The notes beneath the pieces were generated by a model, which saw only the letters and a list, made by a program, of their open reading frames with translations, was not told the DNA's origin and did no database searches. A stretch of 64,000 nt of DNA from positions 5,396,501 through 5,460,500 of the forward strand of contig NZ_CP101125.1 in NCBI RefSeq assembly GCF_024296925.1, written 5' to 3'. Positions 1 to 9,594 of this stretch are shown piece after piece. This stretch comes from Pseudomonas nunensis (GTDB lineage Bacteria > Pseudomonadota > Gammaproteobacteria > Pseudomonadales > Pseudomonadaceae). The first letter of the stretch is position 1. Each line of letters opens with the position of its first letter. The translations under genes and the position numbers were made by a program.

Positions 1-892
1 CGGTGTGCAGCGCGCTGACGGCAAGCAATGTCAGGCCCGCGCCCAGATAAATCCACACCGTGCGCACCAGCAGGAACGCCGGGCCGCGCTTGGCGAGCAA
101 TCGCGCGTTGACCTGCGCCACCAGAATGAATCCCGCCGCGTTGGTGCCGAACAGCCAGCCGAAATGCTCGGCCGGCACGCCGTATAGCTTGATGAAGACA
201 AACGGCGAACCGGAGATGTAGGCAAACATGCCGGCGACAGCGAGACCGCCGGTCAAGGCGTGGCCGAGGTAGACAGGGTCGGCCAGCAACCGACCGTACT
301 GACGCAACGCGCCCTTCAACGGTTGGCGCGGCACGTAGTCCGGCAGGCTTTCCGGCAACCCTAGGGCTACGGCCAATGCAGCCAGGGCGCTGAACCCGGT
401 CAGTACCAGGAAGATCGACTGCCAGCCGGTGGTGTTGACCAACAACCCGCCGAGCATCGGTGCCAGGATCGGCGCAAGGCCCATCACCAACATCAACTGG
501 GAAAAGACTTTTGCCGAGCCCACTGCATCGCATTTATCGCTGACCACCGCCCGGGAAATCACCATCCCCGCGCAACCGCCCAGCGCCTGGATGAATCGCG
601 CGCCCATCAGCCATTCCAGGTTCGGCGCAAACGCACAGGCCAGGGACGCCACCGTGAACAGGCCGACGCCCGTGAGCAGCGGAATGCGCCGCCCGAACCG
701 ATCCGCCACCGGGCCGTAGAGCAACTGACCAATGGACAAGCCGAGGAAATACGCAGCCAGCGTCATCTGCACGTGTTTTTCGTCGGTGCCGAACGACTGC
801 GCGATCGCCGGGAACGCCGGCAAGTAGAAATCGATCGCCAGCGGACCGAAAGCGGTCAGGGCACCAAGAATCAGAATGGTACGGAAGTTCAT
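1..892 (-). CDS. Bcr/CflA-type MFS drug transporter (3' end outside window)
   Basis: Proton-driven drug exporter of the inner membrane. The protein starts MNFRTILILGALTAFGPLAIDFYLPAFP and reads open to the window edge, so about 297 N-terminal residues are visible of a family usually near 400. The MFS signature YGPVADRFGRR lies after the second membrane segment, and the early AIDFYLPAFP stretch is typical of the Bcr/CflA group. At least eight hydrophobic segments are visible. The substrate cannot be told from sequence. The gene stands alone here, with a REP pair and the copper cluster upstream. The class is secure, the exact subfamily less so. Confidence 0.85.
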   Translation of the reverse strand, partial: MNFRTILILGALTAFGPLAIDFYLPAFPAIAQSFGTDEKHVQMTLAAYFLGLSIGQLLYGPVADRFGRRIPLLTGVGLFTVASLACAFAPNLEWLMGARFIQALGGCAGMVISRAVVSDKCDAVGSAKVFSQLMLVMGLAPILAPMLGGLLVNTTGWQSIFLVLTGFSALAALAVALGLPESLPDYVPRQPLKGALRQYGRLLADPVYLGHALTGGLAVAGMFAYISGSPFVFIKLYGVPAEHFGWLFGTNAAGFILVAQVNARLLAKRGPAFLLVRTVWIYLGAGLTLLAVSALHT

Positions 893-1024
893 CGGGCATC
901 CAGTTGGGCGTGAGTCGGCAGCTCGACAGTCTAGCCGGGCGGGGACGCCTTGAACATTCCGATAGGTCGCTAACTATTAAAAACCCTCAGGCAATTGCTT
1001 TCTGTCAGATAAACACAAACCTCC

Positions 1025-1113
1025 TGTGGGAGCGGGCTTGCTCGCGAAGAGGGAGTGTCAGTCAACATTTATGTATCTGACACACCGCCTTCGCGAGCAA
1101 GCCCGCTCCCACA
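1025..1113. repeat. REP pair (REPIN) in inverted orientation
   Basis: Two inverted copies of the fluorescens-type REP core (tgtgggagcgggcttgctcg and its complement) flank about 40 bases. It lies between the MFS gene and copZ. Confidence 0.9.
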
Positions 1114-1132
1114 AGGGGATTTGTGGTTGGCT

Positions 1133-1330
1133 TCAGGCAACTTTGGCGTCATAGCCTTCTTCGGTGATCGCGGCGATGACTTGCTCAGTGGTCAACGCGC
1201 TTTCAACCCCGACCTCCTTTGCCGCCAGATCAACCCGCACACTGGCCGCCGGATCCTTCGCTTGCAGGGCTTGGGTGATGGCTTTGACGCAGTGACCGCA
1301 GGACATGCCTTGAACGTTGAACACTTGCAT
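1133..1330 (-). CDS. copZ: CopZ-like copper chaperone (HMA domain)
   Basis: A 65-residue cytoplasmic heavy-metal-associated domain. The metal-binding motif MSCGHC has Cys11 and Cys14, and the small ferredoxin-like fold ends in the usual EEGYDAKV. It should bind Cu(I) and hand it to the P-type ATPase encoded about 700 bp away. Transcription runs leftward from a CueR-type promoter at 1373-1403. An AAGGAG-like ribosome site lies just upstream of the ATG. The length is normal for the family. Confidence 0.93.
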   Translation of the reverse strand: MQVFNVQGMSCGHCVKAITQALQAKDPAASVRVDLAAKEVGVESALTTEQVIAAITEEGYDAKVA

Positions 1331-1372
1331 GGAATAACTCCTTGAGTGAGGCTTTTTAGTAACACTGGAGGC

Positions 1373-1403
1373 AGTCTCGAGCTTGCCACCATGGCAAGGT
1401 CAA
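1373..1403 (-). promoter_or_regulatory. CueR-type operator/promoter of copZ
   Basis: On the minus strand a TTGACC -35 element (1398-1403) and a GAGACT -10 element (1373-1378) are separated by exactly 19 bases. The spacer holds the dyad TTGCC..GGCAAG. A 19-bp spacer with this palindrome is the hallmark of MerR/CueR-activated copper promoters. Confidence 0.85.
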
Positions 1404-1489
1404 GTTCTGGAATAAACTGCCGGGCTGGCAATCGCCGTCGCGCTCGGCCAAGCTGCATCATCAATGACTCGACCTCAGGAGATTCAGCC

Positions 1490-1873
1490 ATGCGCTGGTC
1501 AGCTCTCAGCCTGTTTGGCTTCCTCAGCCTTTTCGCCGCCCTGCCCTCGGCCAATGCCGCCGGGGAAGATTACGGCGTCCTGATCATTTCCCGCGAGCGC
1601 CTGGAAGTCGCGACCTCCTGCGAGATCGGTGTGTACATTCAGGACCAGTTGTCGGCGCGACTATTCCAGGAACAGAGCACCTCGTTCAACCTGCCGCCGG
1701 GCAATGTGTCCCTGCGCTTGAAACTGCTGCCGGGCCAGGCACCGGGTTGCAACGCGGGAATGCTGGCACCGGGCTCGCAGAACATCACGCTCAAGGCTGG
1801 CGATGTATTGAAGTTCCGGATTGCGATGACGCAGGAAGGGATGTACCTCAAACCCGCAGCTCTCGAATATTAA
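1490..1873 (+). CDS. Small exported protein of unknown function
   Basis: A 127-residue protein beginning MRWSALSLFGFLSLF with a clear Sec signal peptide, probably cut after SANAA near residue 24. The mature part is about 100 residues, beta-rich, with two cysteines (TSCEIG and APGCNAG) that could form a disulfide. The start was chosen at 1490 because the signal peptide begins there and a CAGGAG-like site precedes it; the open frame extends further upstream without signals. No family was recognised. It lies between the two CueR promoters, so a copper-related role is possible but unproven. Confidence 0.75.
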   Translation: MRWSALSLFGFLSLFAALPSANAAGEDYGVLIISRERLEVATSCEIGVYIQDQLSARLFQEQSTSFNLPPGNVSLRLKLLPGQAPGCNAGMLAPGSQNITLKAGDVLKFRIAMTQEGMYLKPAALEY

Positions 1874-1884
1874 TCACCAAACCC

Positions 1885-1974
1885 TGTGGGAGCGGGCTTG
1901 CTCGCGAAAGCGGTGTGTCAGTCAACGATGATGTCGGCTGACAGTCCGCCTTCGCGAGCAAGCCCGCTCCCACA
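1885..1974. repeat. REP pair (REPIN)
   Basis: Inverted REP cores of the tgtgggagcgggcttgctcg type separated by about 40 bases, just upstream of the copA promoter. Confidence 0.9.
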
Positions 1975-1989
1975 TTTGAAGATTGGCGC

Positions 1990-2020
1990 TTGACCTTGCC
2001 CGCATGGCAAGGTTGATCCT
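1990..2020 (+). promoter_or_regulatory. CueR-type operator/promoter of copA-cueR
   Basis: TTGACC (1990-1995), a 19-base spacer containing the dyad CCTTGCC..GGCAAGG, then GATCCT (2015-2020). Both spacing and dyad match CueR-activated promoters such as E. coli copA. It sits 30 bases upstream of the copA start codon. Confidence 0.9.
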
Positions 2021-2049
2021 GTAGGCACTTTCTACAGGGAGCGTGACCG

Positions 2050-4440
2050 ATGTCCGAATCCACCACTTTCGATCTGCCGATTGCCGGCATGACCTGCGCC
2101 AGTTGCGCCGGGCGTGTCGAGCGTGCCTTGAGCAAAGTCATCGGCGCCACTGCGGTCAGCGTCAACCTGGCCACGGAACAGGCGAGAATCCAGGCCCCCA
2201 GCGACAGCCTGCCAGCCTTGATGGACGCCGTGCAGCAGGCTGGCTACAGCGTGCCGCAGCAAAGTCTGGAATTGAGCATCGACGGCATGACTTGCGCGTC
2301 CTGCGTTGGTCGGGTCGAACGGGCCTTGAATAAAGTGCCCGGCGTGAAAAGCGTCAGCGTCAACCTCGCCAACGAACGCGCCCACCTCGAATTGCTTGGC
2401 CAGGTTGATCCTCAAACCCTGATCGCCGCCGTGACCAAGGCTGGCTATAACGCCAGCGTCTGGGAAGTCGAACACCCTACCGATAATCAACAAACCCGCC
2501 TGCAGCGCGAGCGCTGGATTTTGCTCGCCGCCATCGCCCTGGCCTTGCCGCTGGTGTTGCCGATGCTGCTGCAACCGTTCGGCGTGCACTGGATGTTACC
2601 GGCCTGGGCGCAATTCGCCTTGGCCACGCCGATGCAATTCATCTTCGGTGCGCGTTTCTACGTGGCGGCCTGGAAAGCCGTGCGCGCCGGGGCTGGCAAT
2701 ATGGATTTGCTGGTCGCCTTGGGCACCAGCGCCGGTTATGGCTTGAGCCTTTATGAATGGGCCACCGCCGCCGGGCGCATGCCGCACCTGTATTTCGAAG
2801 CCTCGGCGGTGGTGATTGCATTGGTCTTGCTGGGCAAATACCTGGAAAGCCGCGCCAAACGCCAGACCGCCAGCGCCATCCGCGCCCTCGAAGCGCTGCG
2901 CCCGGAACGCGCGATTCAAGTGATCGATGGCCGCGAACAAGACGTCGCCATCAGTGCCCTGCGCCTGAATGACTTGGTCATGGTCAAACCCGGCGAACGT
3001 TTCCCGGTGGATGGCGAAGTGGTGGAAGGCCAAAGCCACGCCGACGAAGCGCTGATCAGCGGCGAAAGCCTGCCGGTGCCGAAACAACCCGGCGACAAGG
3101 TCACCGGCGGCGCGATCAATGGCGAAGGTCGCTTGCTGGTGCGCACCTTGGCGCTCGGCGCGGAAACCGTATTGGCGCGGATCATTCGTCTGGTCGAAGA
3201 CGCCCAGGCGGCGAAAGCGCCGATCCAGAAACTGGTGGATAAAGTCAGCCAGGTGTTTGTGCCAACGGTGTTGGTCCTGGCCCTAGCGACACTAATTGGC
3301 TGGTGGTTGTATGGCGCGCCGATTGAAACGGCACTGATCAACGCCGTCGCCGTATTGGTGATCGCCTGCCCTTGCGCCTTGGGCCTGGCCACGCCGACCG
3401 CGATCATGGCCGGCACTGGCGTCGCTGCGCGTTACGGGATTCTGATCAAGGACGCCGAAGCATTGGAGCGTGCCCATGAAGTCAGCGCCGTGGTCTTCGA
3501 CAAGACCGGCACCCTGACGTCTGGTGCACCACGTATCGCGCATCTAAGTGCGTTGGACGGTGACGAAGCCGCCCTGCTGCAAATGGCCGGCGCGCTGCAA
3601 CGGGGCAGCGAACATCCGTTGGCCAAGGCGGTGCTGGATGCTTGTGCTGAACGCGGATTGGTCGTGGCCGATGTCACCGACAGCCAGTCGCTGACCGGTC
3701 GCGGCATTGCCGGCACGCTCGACGGTCGTCGGTTGGCGCTGGGCAATCGTCGTCTGCTGGAAGAAAGCAGTTTGAGCGCCGGTTCATTGGCCGACTCCGC
3801 TAAAGCCTGGGAAACCGAAGGTCGAACCCTGTCCTGGCTGATCGAGCAAAGCCCCGAACCGCGCGTGCTCGGCCTGTTCGCATTCGGCGACACCCTCAAG
3901 CCCGGCGCGCTGCAAGCGGTGCAACAACTCAACGCGCGCAACATCAGCAGCCACCTGCTGACCGGCGACAACCGTGGCAGCGCCAAAGTCGTCGCCGAAG
4001 CGTTGGGGATTAAAGATGTGCACGCCGAAGTCCTGCCGGCAGACAAAGCCGCCACCGTCGCCGAACTGAAGAAAACCGGCGTAGTGGCGATGGTCGGCGA
4101 CGGTATCAACGACGCCCCGGCGCTGGCCGCCGCAGACATTGGTATCGCCATGGGCGGCGGCACCGATGTGGCGATGCACGCGGCCGGGATCACCCTGATG
4201 CGCGGCGATCCGCGACTGGTGCCGGCGGCGCTGGAGATCAGCCGCAAGACCTACGCGAAGATCCGCCAGAATCTGTTTTGGGCCTTCGTCTATAACCTGA
4301 TCGGCATTCCGCTGGCGGCGTTCGGCTTCCTCAACCCGGTGCTAGCCGGCGCGGCCATGGCGCTGTCGAGCGTCAGCGTGGTGAGCAATGCGCTACTGTT
4401 GAAAACCTGGAAACCCAAGGATCTGGAGGACAATCGATGA
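2050..4440 (+). CDS. copA: Cu(I)-exporting P1B-type ATPase (CopA/CueA)
   Basis: A 796-residue inner-membrane ATPase that pumps Cu(I) out of the cytoplasm. There are two N-terminal HMA domains with MTCASC motifs (Cys16/19 and Cys82/85), then eight expected membrane segments. The transport motif CPC lies at residues 440-442, the phosphorylated Asp484 in DKTGT, the HP motif in SEHPLAKA, and GDGINDAP in the hinge. Length and order are standard. The stop codon overlaps the cueR start (ATGA), so the two are translationally coupled. In P. putida the homologous pair is called cueA-cueR. Confidence 0.97.
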   Translation: MSESTTFDLPIAGMTCASCAGRVERALSKVIGATAVSVNLATEQARIQAPSDSLPALMDAVQQAGYSVPQQSLELSIDGMTCASCVGRVERALNKVPGVKSVSVNLANERAHLELLGQVDPQTLIAAVTKAGYNASVWEVEHPTDNQQTRLQRERWILLAAIALALPLVLPMLLQPFGVHWMLPAWAQFALATPMQFIFGARFYVAAWKAVRAGAGNMDLLVALGTSAGYGLSLYEWATAAGRMPHLYFEASAVVIALVLLGKYLESRAKRQTASAIRALEALRPERAIQVIDGREQDVAISALRLNDLVMVKPGERFPVDGEVVEGQSHADEALISGESLPVPKQPGDKVTGGAINGEGRLLVRTLALGAETVLARIIRLVEDAQAAKAPIQKLVDKVSQVFVPTVLVLALATLIGWWLYGAPIETALINAVAVLVIACPCALGLATPTAIMAGTGVAARYGILIKDAEALERAHEVSAVVFDKTGTLTSGAPRIAHLSALDGDEAALLQMAGALQRGSEHPLAKAVLDACAERGLVVADVTDSQSLTGRGIAGTLDGRRLALGNRRLLEESSLSAGSLADSAKAWETEGRTLSWLIEQSPEPRVLGLFAFGDTLKPGALQAVQQLNARNISSHLLTGDNRGSAKVVAEALGIKDVHAEVLPADKAATVAELKKTGVVAMVGDGINDAPALAAADIGIAMGGGTDVAMHAAGITLMRGDPRLVPAALEISRKTYAKIRQNLFWAFVYNLIGIPLAAFGFLNPVLAGAAMALSSVSVVSNALLLKTWKPKDLEDNR

Positions 4441-4850
4441 ACATCGGCCAAGCGGCCCGCCACAGCGGCCTGAGCGCGAAGATGATCCGTTATTACGAGT
4501 CCATCGGCTTGCTCAAAGCTGCCCATCGCACCGACAGCGGCTACCGTGTGTATGGCGACGATGACCTGCACACGTTGGCGTTTATTAAGCGCTCGCGTGA
4601 TCTGGGGTTTTCACTGGAAGAGGTCGGCAAGTTGCTGACTCTCTGGCAAGACCGCCAGCGGGCCAGCGCCGATGTGAAAGCCCTGGCACGTCAGCACATC
4701 GACGAGCTGAACCAGAAGATCCGCGAGCTCGGCCAGTTGCGCGACACTTTGCAGGACCTGGTCGAACACTGCCACGGCGACCACCGTCCGGACTGTCCGA
4801 TTCTCAAGGAGCTGGCGTCGGGCTGCTGCGCCGAATCTGCCCGCGCCTGA
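4437..4850 (+). CDS. cueR: CueR, MerR-family Cu(I)-responsive activator
   Basis: A 137-residue MerR-type regulator. The N-terminal winged helix-turn-helix ([21 protein letters not shown]) is followed by a dimerisation helix and a C-terminal metal loop containing CHGDHRPDC, the two cysteines expected to hold Cu(I) linearly. It should activate the two 19-bp-spacer promoters in this window. Because it is the distal gene of the copA operon it would enhance its own synthesis. Its 3' end overlaps the convergent MFS gene by about 47 bp. Confidence 0.96.
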   Translation: MNIGQAARHSGLSAKMIRYYESIGLLKAAHRTDSGYRVYGDDDLHTLAFIKRSRDLGFSLEEVGKLLTLWQDRQRASADVKALARQHIDELNQKIRELGQLRDTLQDLVEHCHGDHRPDCPILKELASGCCAESARA

Positions 4851-6018
4851 GGGACAAACCCTTCACCACCAGCAACGTGGTGAGGGGAATACCGTGGAAC
4901 AACAGCACCACCGCGCCGGGTGTCCACCAGGCGTAGAACGGCGCGGCGATCAGCATGCCGATGCCGAACCCGGTCATTTGCAGCAGAGTCAGGAAACTGA
5001 AGATCGGCAGGCGCAAGTGATCCGGTTCCCGTTGCAGACGTGACATCAGGCCGACTTCGGAAAACCCGTCGCCCAGTCCGGCCGGCAACGAGAACAGCAG
5101 CAAACCGTACAGCGTGTGCTGCTGGAACATCAGGATGAAACCGCAAGACATCAGCAGCACGCCGTAGAAAAAACGCCGCTCCAGGTTGATGTTGTCCGAG
5201 CCTTTGAGGCGGCTGGCGATCCGCGCGCCGATGAGTTTGCCGCTGGCCCAGACTGCCAGCATCAAACCCAATGTGGTGCTGGCGGATTCTGGCGTCAGTA
5301 GCCGCGAGATGATCGGGAACCCGACGTTGTGCGCCGCACTACCCAAGGTGTCCGCCATGGCCACCGCGAGCATCGCCGCCAGCACGGGAACCGAGCGCAA
5401 ACCTTGCAGCAGCGCCGACCACTCCCCTCGTTCAGAAGTTGATTCAGCACTCGGGGCAGCTGCGCGGAAACGCAACGGCACCAGCAGCAACGCCGCCAGC
5501 AGGTACGTGACCACGTTCAGCGCGAACACTGCCTCAAAGCCAAACGCTGCAACGACCAACCCCGCCACCAGACTGCCGGCGACCATCGCAATCGACGCCG
5601 CCGAGGTGATCCAGGCGTTGGTCTTGAGCAAGTGCTCGCGGTCGATCAGGTTCGGCAACTGACTGTTTAGGCCGATGGCGAACATTGAATTGCCGAAGCC
5701 CAGGCCGAAGGCAATCACTGGCAGCAACAGGGCTTGCTGGGTCACCGGCAGAATCAGCAACAGACCGAGCACCCCGGCGCGCAGCAAGTCGAAGGCAATC
5801 AACGGGAGGCGGCCGGACCAGCGGCGATAGAACGTGGTGCCGATCAAACTGGCAAAAATCCCCCCGGCTACGCGGCTGGCGAGGAAAATCGCGACGCTCA
5901 TGGCGCTGTTGCTCAGCACGTAGACGTAAGTGGCCAGGGCGACCATGTTGAGAAACGCACCGAAATCCGAGATCAGACGGGCGGTGATAATCAGGTGGGC
6001 ATTGCGGGTGGAGTTCAC
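4804..6018 (-). CDS. MFS transporter
   Basis: About 404 residues with 10-12 hydrophobic segments and MFS organisation, in the enterobactin exporter/MFS_3-like style. The substrate is unknown. The GTG at 6018 was chosen because AAGGA lies six bases upstream; an in-frame TTG two codons earlier is less likely. The C-terminus ends in a short basic tail that overlaps cueR on the opposite strand. It is a single gene with no obvious operon partners. Confidence 0.85.
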   Translation of the reverse strand: MNSTRNAHLIITARLISDFGAFLNMVALATYVYVLSNSAMSVAIFLASRVAGGIFASLIGTTFYRRWSGRLPLIAFDLLRAGVLGLLLILPVTQQALLLPVIAFGLGFGNSMFAIGLNSQLPNLIDREHLLKTNAWITSAASIAMVAGSLVAGLVVAAFGFEAVFALNVVTYLLAALLLVPLRFRAAAPSAESTSERGEWSALLQGLRSVPVLAAMLAVAMADTLGSAAHNVGFPIISRLLTPESASTTLGLMLAVWASGKLIGARIASRLKGSDNINLERRFFYGVLLMSCGFILMFQQHTLYGLLLFSLPAGLGDGFSEVGLMSRLQREPDHLRLPIFSFLTLLQMTGFGIGMLIAAPFYAWWTPGAVVLLFHGIPLTTLLVVKGLSLRRGQIRRSSPTPAP

Positions 6019-6048
6019 ATTCAATCCTTGAGTGTGGGGATGTCCTCT

Positions 6049-6148
6049 GTAGGAGCTGTCGAGTGAAACGAGGCTGCGATCTTTTGATCTTGTTTTAAAA
6101 AATCAAAGTCAAAAAGATCGCAGCCTCGTTTCACTCGACAGCTCCTAC
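6049..6148. repeat. Long inverted repeat (gtaggagctg type)
   Basis: Arms gtaggagctgtcgagtgaaa and complement, continuing into gatcgcagcctcg, form an almost perfect hairpin of about 100 bases. The same family recurs at 45827-45923 and in part at 63456-63546. Confidence 0.88.
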
Positions 6149-6167
6149 AGGGTATTTCGGAGCCTGC

Positions 6168-6197
6168 AAAAAACCCGGCCGAAGCCGGGCTTTTTTT
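6168..6197. terminator. Bidirectional intrinsic terminator
   Basis: The hairpin CCCGGC-cgaa-GCCGGG is flanked by A runs on one side and T7 on the other, so it works on both strands. It lies 7 bases beyond the stop of the RIO-type kinase gene. Confidence 0.85.
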
Positions 6198-6203
6198 AGC
6201 CGA

Positions 6204-7097
6204 TCACTGCATCCATGGCGGAGGCGGTTCTTCGGTTTTACTCGGTGGAGCATCATCTGCCGCGCGCACCGCTTGCTTGCGCTCTTCGTCCAGGCGTGCC
6301 GCCTCGATTTCGCGGATGACGCCGCCAACATCGGCCAGCTCTTCCGGCTCATCGAACTCACCGGTCAACACGCTGGCCGGGTGCAAGGTGCCGGCTTCGT
6401 ACAGGGCCCACATTTCCTTGGCGTACTTGGTCTTTTTCAACTCCGGCGCAAATCGCCCGAAATAGGACGCCATGTTGCCCACGTCCCGCTCCAGCATGCT
6501 GAACGCGTGGTTGTTACCCGCCGCGTCCACTGCCTGGGGCAGGTCGATGATGACCGGGCCGGTCGGGGTCAACAGTACGTTGAACTCAGACAGGTCACCG
6601 TGCACCAGACCGGTACACAACATCAGCACGATCTGGGAAATCAGGAACGCGTGATATTCACGGGCCTGGTCCGGTTCCAGCACCACGTCGTTCAGACGCG
6701 GCGCGGCATCGCCGTATTCATCGGCCACCAGCTCCATCAGCAGTACGCCTTCGAGGAAGTCATACGGCTTGGGCACCCGCACACCGGCGCCGGCCAGACG
6801 AAACAGGGCCGCCACTTCGGCGTTCTGCCAGGCGTCCTCGGTTTCTTTCTTGCCGAACTTGGAACCCTTGGCCATCGCCCGAGCCTGACGGCTGTTGCGC
6901 ACCTTGCGGCCTTCCTGATACTCGGCCGCCTGCCGGAAACTGCGTTTATTCGCCTCCTTGTAGACCTTCGCGCAACGTAGCTCGTTACCGCAGCGCACCA
7001 CATAAACAGCTGCTTCTTTACCACTCATGAGTGGGCGCAGCACCTCGTCGACCAGACCGTCCTCGATCAGGGGTTCAATGCGTTTTGGAGTCTTCAT
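6204..7097 (-). CDS. RIO1-type atypical serine kinase
   Basis: A 297-residue cytoplasmic protein of the RIO kinase family. SGKEAAVY is the nucleotide-binding segment and the Lys of CAKVYK is the likely ATP-binding lysine. LVHGDLSEFN is the catalytic loop, and VIIDLPQ is the metal-binding motif (RIO proteins carry IDxPQ where other kinases have DFG). The C-terminus is acidic and proline-rich. It matches the PA4780-type gene by position near cueR and the thiolase cluster. The substrate in bacteria is unknown. A terminator follows directly. Confidence 0.88.
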   Translation of the reverse strand: MKTPKRIEPLIEDGLVDEVLRPLMSGKEAAVYVVRCGNELRCAKVYKEANKRSFRQAAEYQEGRKVRNSRQARAMAKGSKFGKKETEDAWQNAEVAALFRLAGAGVRVPKPYDFLEGVLLMELVADEYGDAAPRLNDVVLEPDQAREYHAFLISQIVLMLCTGLVHGDLSEFNVLLTPTGPVIIDLPQAVDAAGNNHAFSMLERDVGNMASYFGRFAPELKKTKYAKEMWALYEAGTLHPASVLTGEFDEPEELADVGGVIREIEAARLDEERKQAVRAADDAPPSKTEEPPPPWMQ

Positions 7098-7543
7098 CAG
7101 CTTTTATTGTGGGTCCTTTATTACCAAACACGCGAAAGTCATTCGTTATACGGCAATCCTCGCAGCTCGGGGAGGGGTTACCGACCTATGAACATTGCCA
7201 ATGCACACAATGTGCCGAATTTAAGCGGCAAATTTTGCGCCGTTCATCGACCGGTGGAGATCATAGCTGAGCCGCCGACACTTGTTGGCGAAGGGATGAC
7301 AGGGCATTTACGACAGAAGCTGACATCCGTATTCCTTCTATTTGTAGGTTTTTTCTCAACGGTCCTCAATTTCCCGTTTTTTCAGCCGAAGTCCTGAGAG
7401 AGAAAAGGATTTGTCCGACAATCGTTCCGACTAAAACGACGATGCCGCCCTCAAGGAAACGAGTCGATCTATACCGTTTTCGGCTGCCAATAATCCGCGA
7501 GTCATCTGCACTGCGTGGGCCTACAAGAAAATCTGGAGCGCGG
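7098..7543. other. 446-bp intergenic region with no gene seen
   Basis: The region separates the divergent kinase and chemoreceptor genes and must hold both promoters. Only short unsupported reading frames occur. A small dyad gcggcaaa/ttttgcgccg lies near 7227-7244. No sigma-28 consensus could be identified with confidence. Confidence 0.5.
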
Positions 7544-9490
7544 ATGAACATCAAACAGAAGTTGACGTGGGCGTTTGCAATCATCGCCTGCTTGCCGGTG
7601 GTGTTGGTCGCCACCCTGGTCGTGTTGAACTTGCGCAGCGATGCCAAGGACAATTTCGTCGACGGCAGTGGTCGCGAGATCCGCCAGGTCGCGAATGCCA
7701 TGCAGTTGTTTTTCGACGGCATCAGCCAGAACGTCGATTACCTGGCGTCCCAGCCGTTGATCAAGAACACCGACGACAGCCTCAAGACCTACATGGCCGC
7801 CAACGCCGAGAGCATTCCTCAGGGCGAGATGGACAAAAAGGTCTTCACGCTCCTCCAGGACCTGGGCAATACCCACCCGTCCTACGCCTACGCGATCGTC
7901 GGCACCGCGGCCGGCGGTTATGTGTCCTGGCCGGACGACGCGAAACTGAACAACTACGACCCGCGCCAGCGTCCCTGGTACAAAGCGGCGCAGGCCAAAC
8001 CCGGCAAGCCGTTTCGCACCGAGGCCTATTACTGGGCCCAGGACGACGCGTCCTACGTCAGCACCGTGCGCACCATCGATAACAAGTTGGGCACCAACGG
8101 CGGCGTGGTCAGTATCGACGTGACGCTCAAGCAGCTCACCGAAATCGTCAAACAGATCAAGCTCGGTGAAACCGGCTACCTGATGCTGCTGGAAAACAGC
8201 GGCACCGTGCTGGTCGATCCGAAACAACCTGAGCACAACTTCAAGGCGCTGGGCAGCCTCGGCGAGGGCTACGCGCAACTGGCCAAGGCCGGCAAAGGCT
8301 TGGTGGAAGTAGAGCTGAACGGTGAGCGCTACATGGCCAACGTCTGGCCGTCGGAGCAACTGGGCTGGACCTTTATCGGTCTGATCAAGCAAACCGACGT
8401 GATGAGCTCGGCGACCCAACTGACTTGGCTGATCGCAGGCATTGCTGCGGTACTGGCAGTGTTCTTCGCCATCGTCGGCGCCAGTTTCGCCCGCGTCATC
8501 GTGCGGCCGATCAGCAGCGTGGCCAGTGGTCTGGAAGGTATCGCCCAGGGCGAAGGCGACCTGACCAAGAATCTGGAAATCCGTGGCAGCGACGAAACTG
8601 CGCAACTGGCCAGTTGGTTCAACCAGTTCCTAGCGGCGATCCGCAACCTGATCCAGAGCATCGGCGGCGCCGCGAACAAAATCCTCGCTACATCGCAGAG
8701 CTCGACTCGCGTCTCCAGCGACATGGCCGAAGCCGCCGGGCGCCAGCGTGAAGCGGTGGACATGGTGTCCACGGCGTTCCACGAAATGGTCGCCACCGCC
8801 AACGAAGTCGCGCGCTCGTGCAGCCAGGCCGCCGAGTCGGCCGACAGTGGCCAGCGCCAGGCCCGTGAAGGTCAGCAGCAGATCGATGCCGCGGTGACCA
8901 GCGTCGATCGTTTGAGCCAGGAAATCGAATCATCGGCCCAGTCGATGCAACAACTGGAACGCGACAGCAATGACATTCAGTCGATTCTGGGGACCATTCG
9001 CTCGATTGCCGAACAGACCAACCTGCTGGCACTGAACGCAGCGATTGAAGCAGCGCGGGCCGGTGAGCAAGGTCGCGGGTTTGCGGTGGTGGCGGATGAA
9101 GTCCGCGCCCTGGCCAAACGCACGGCCGATTCCACGGCGGAAATCGACGGTTTGCTCGGCAACCTGGCCAAGCGCACCAGCCAAGTGACCCAGCAAATGC
9201 ATGCGAGCCTGGAAGTGTCGCAGCAATCCGTAACCCGGATTGGCGAAGCGCGCAGCAGTTTCGGGCAGATTCGTGAGTCGGTGGATGTGATTCGCGACAT
9301 GAACACGCAGATCGCGACGGCGGCGGAAGAACAGCATCAGGTGGCTGAGGACATCAATCGGCACATCAGCCAGATTCATGGCGATGCGCAGTTGGTGGCG
9401 GAACTGGCGAACTCGGCACGACTGGATTCTCAGAGTTTGGCTGGTTTGTCGAATGAGCTGGATGGGTTGGTTCGACGGTTTAGAACCTGA
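7544..9490 (+). CDS. Methyl-accepting chemotaxis protein with dCache sensor
   Basis: A 648-residue chemoreceptor. TM1 spans about 8-30 and is followed by a periplasmic double-Cache sensor to about 285, then TM2, HAMP and a long signalling coiled coil. The conserved hairpin [20 protein letters not shown] identifies the methyl-accepting domain. The sensor has Tyr138, Arg143, Trp145, Tyr146 and Asp192 in the spacing I recall for amino-acid-binding Pct receptors, so an amino-acid ligand is inferred. The start at 7544 (MNIKQK) was chosen because TM1 follows at once and GGAG lies seven bases upstream. Confidence 0.93.
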   Translation: MNIKQKLTWAFAIIACLPVVLVATLVVLNLRSDAKDNFVDGSGREIRQVANAMQLFFDGISQNVDYLASQPLIKNTDDSLKTYMAANAESIPQGEMDKKVFTLLQDLGNTHPSYAYAIVGTAAGGYVSWPDDAKLNNYDPRQRPWYKAAQAKPGKPFRTEAYYWAQDDASYVSTVRTIDNKLGTNGGVVSIDVTLKQLTEIVKQIKLGETGYLMLLENSGTVLVDPKQPEHNFKALGSLGEGYAQLAKAGKGLVEVELNGERYMANVWPSEQLGWTFIGLIKQTDVMSSATQLTWLIAGIAAVLAVFFAIVGASFARVIVRPISSVASGLEGIAQGEGDLTKNLEIRGSDETAQLASWFNQFLAAIRNLIQSIGGAANKILATSQSSTRVSSDMAEAAGRQREAVDMVSTAFHEMVATANEVARSCSQAAESADSGQRQAREGQQQIDAAVTSVDRLSQEIESSAQSMQQLERDSNDIQSILGTIRSIAEQTNLLALNAAIEAARAGEQGRGFAVVADEVRALAKRTADSTAEIDGLLGNLAKRTSQVTQQMHASLEVSQQSVTRIGEARSSFGQIRESVDVIRDMNTQIATAAEEQHQVAEDINRHISQIHGDAQLVAELANSARLDSQSLAGLSNELDGLVRRFRT

Positions 9491-9501
9491 TCCAGAATCC
9501 C

Positions 9502-9590
9502 GGTGGCCGCTTCGCGGCCAATCGCGGGCAAGCCTCGCTCCTACAGGGGATCGGCGTCTAACTGTAGGAGCGAGGCTTGCCCGCGAAGAC
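9502..9590. repeat. REP pair of a second family (gcgggcaagcctcgctccta)
   Basis: Inverted copies of tcgcgggcaagcctcgctcc are preceded by a small GGCCGC-ttc-GCGGCC hairpin. Other members are at 51777-51868 and 57906-57996. It lies between the convergent chemoreceptor and AraC genes and could also stop transcription. Confidence 0.88.
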
Positions 9591-9594
9591 GGCC

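Noticed and set aside
7442..7543. Longer N-terminus for the chemoreceptor
   Set aside because: The extra 34 residues are basic and precede the normal MNIKQK-TM1 start, which has its own ribosome site.
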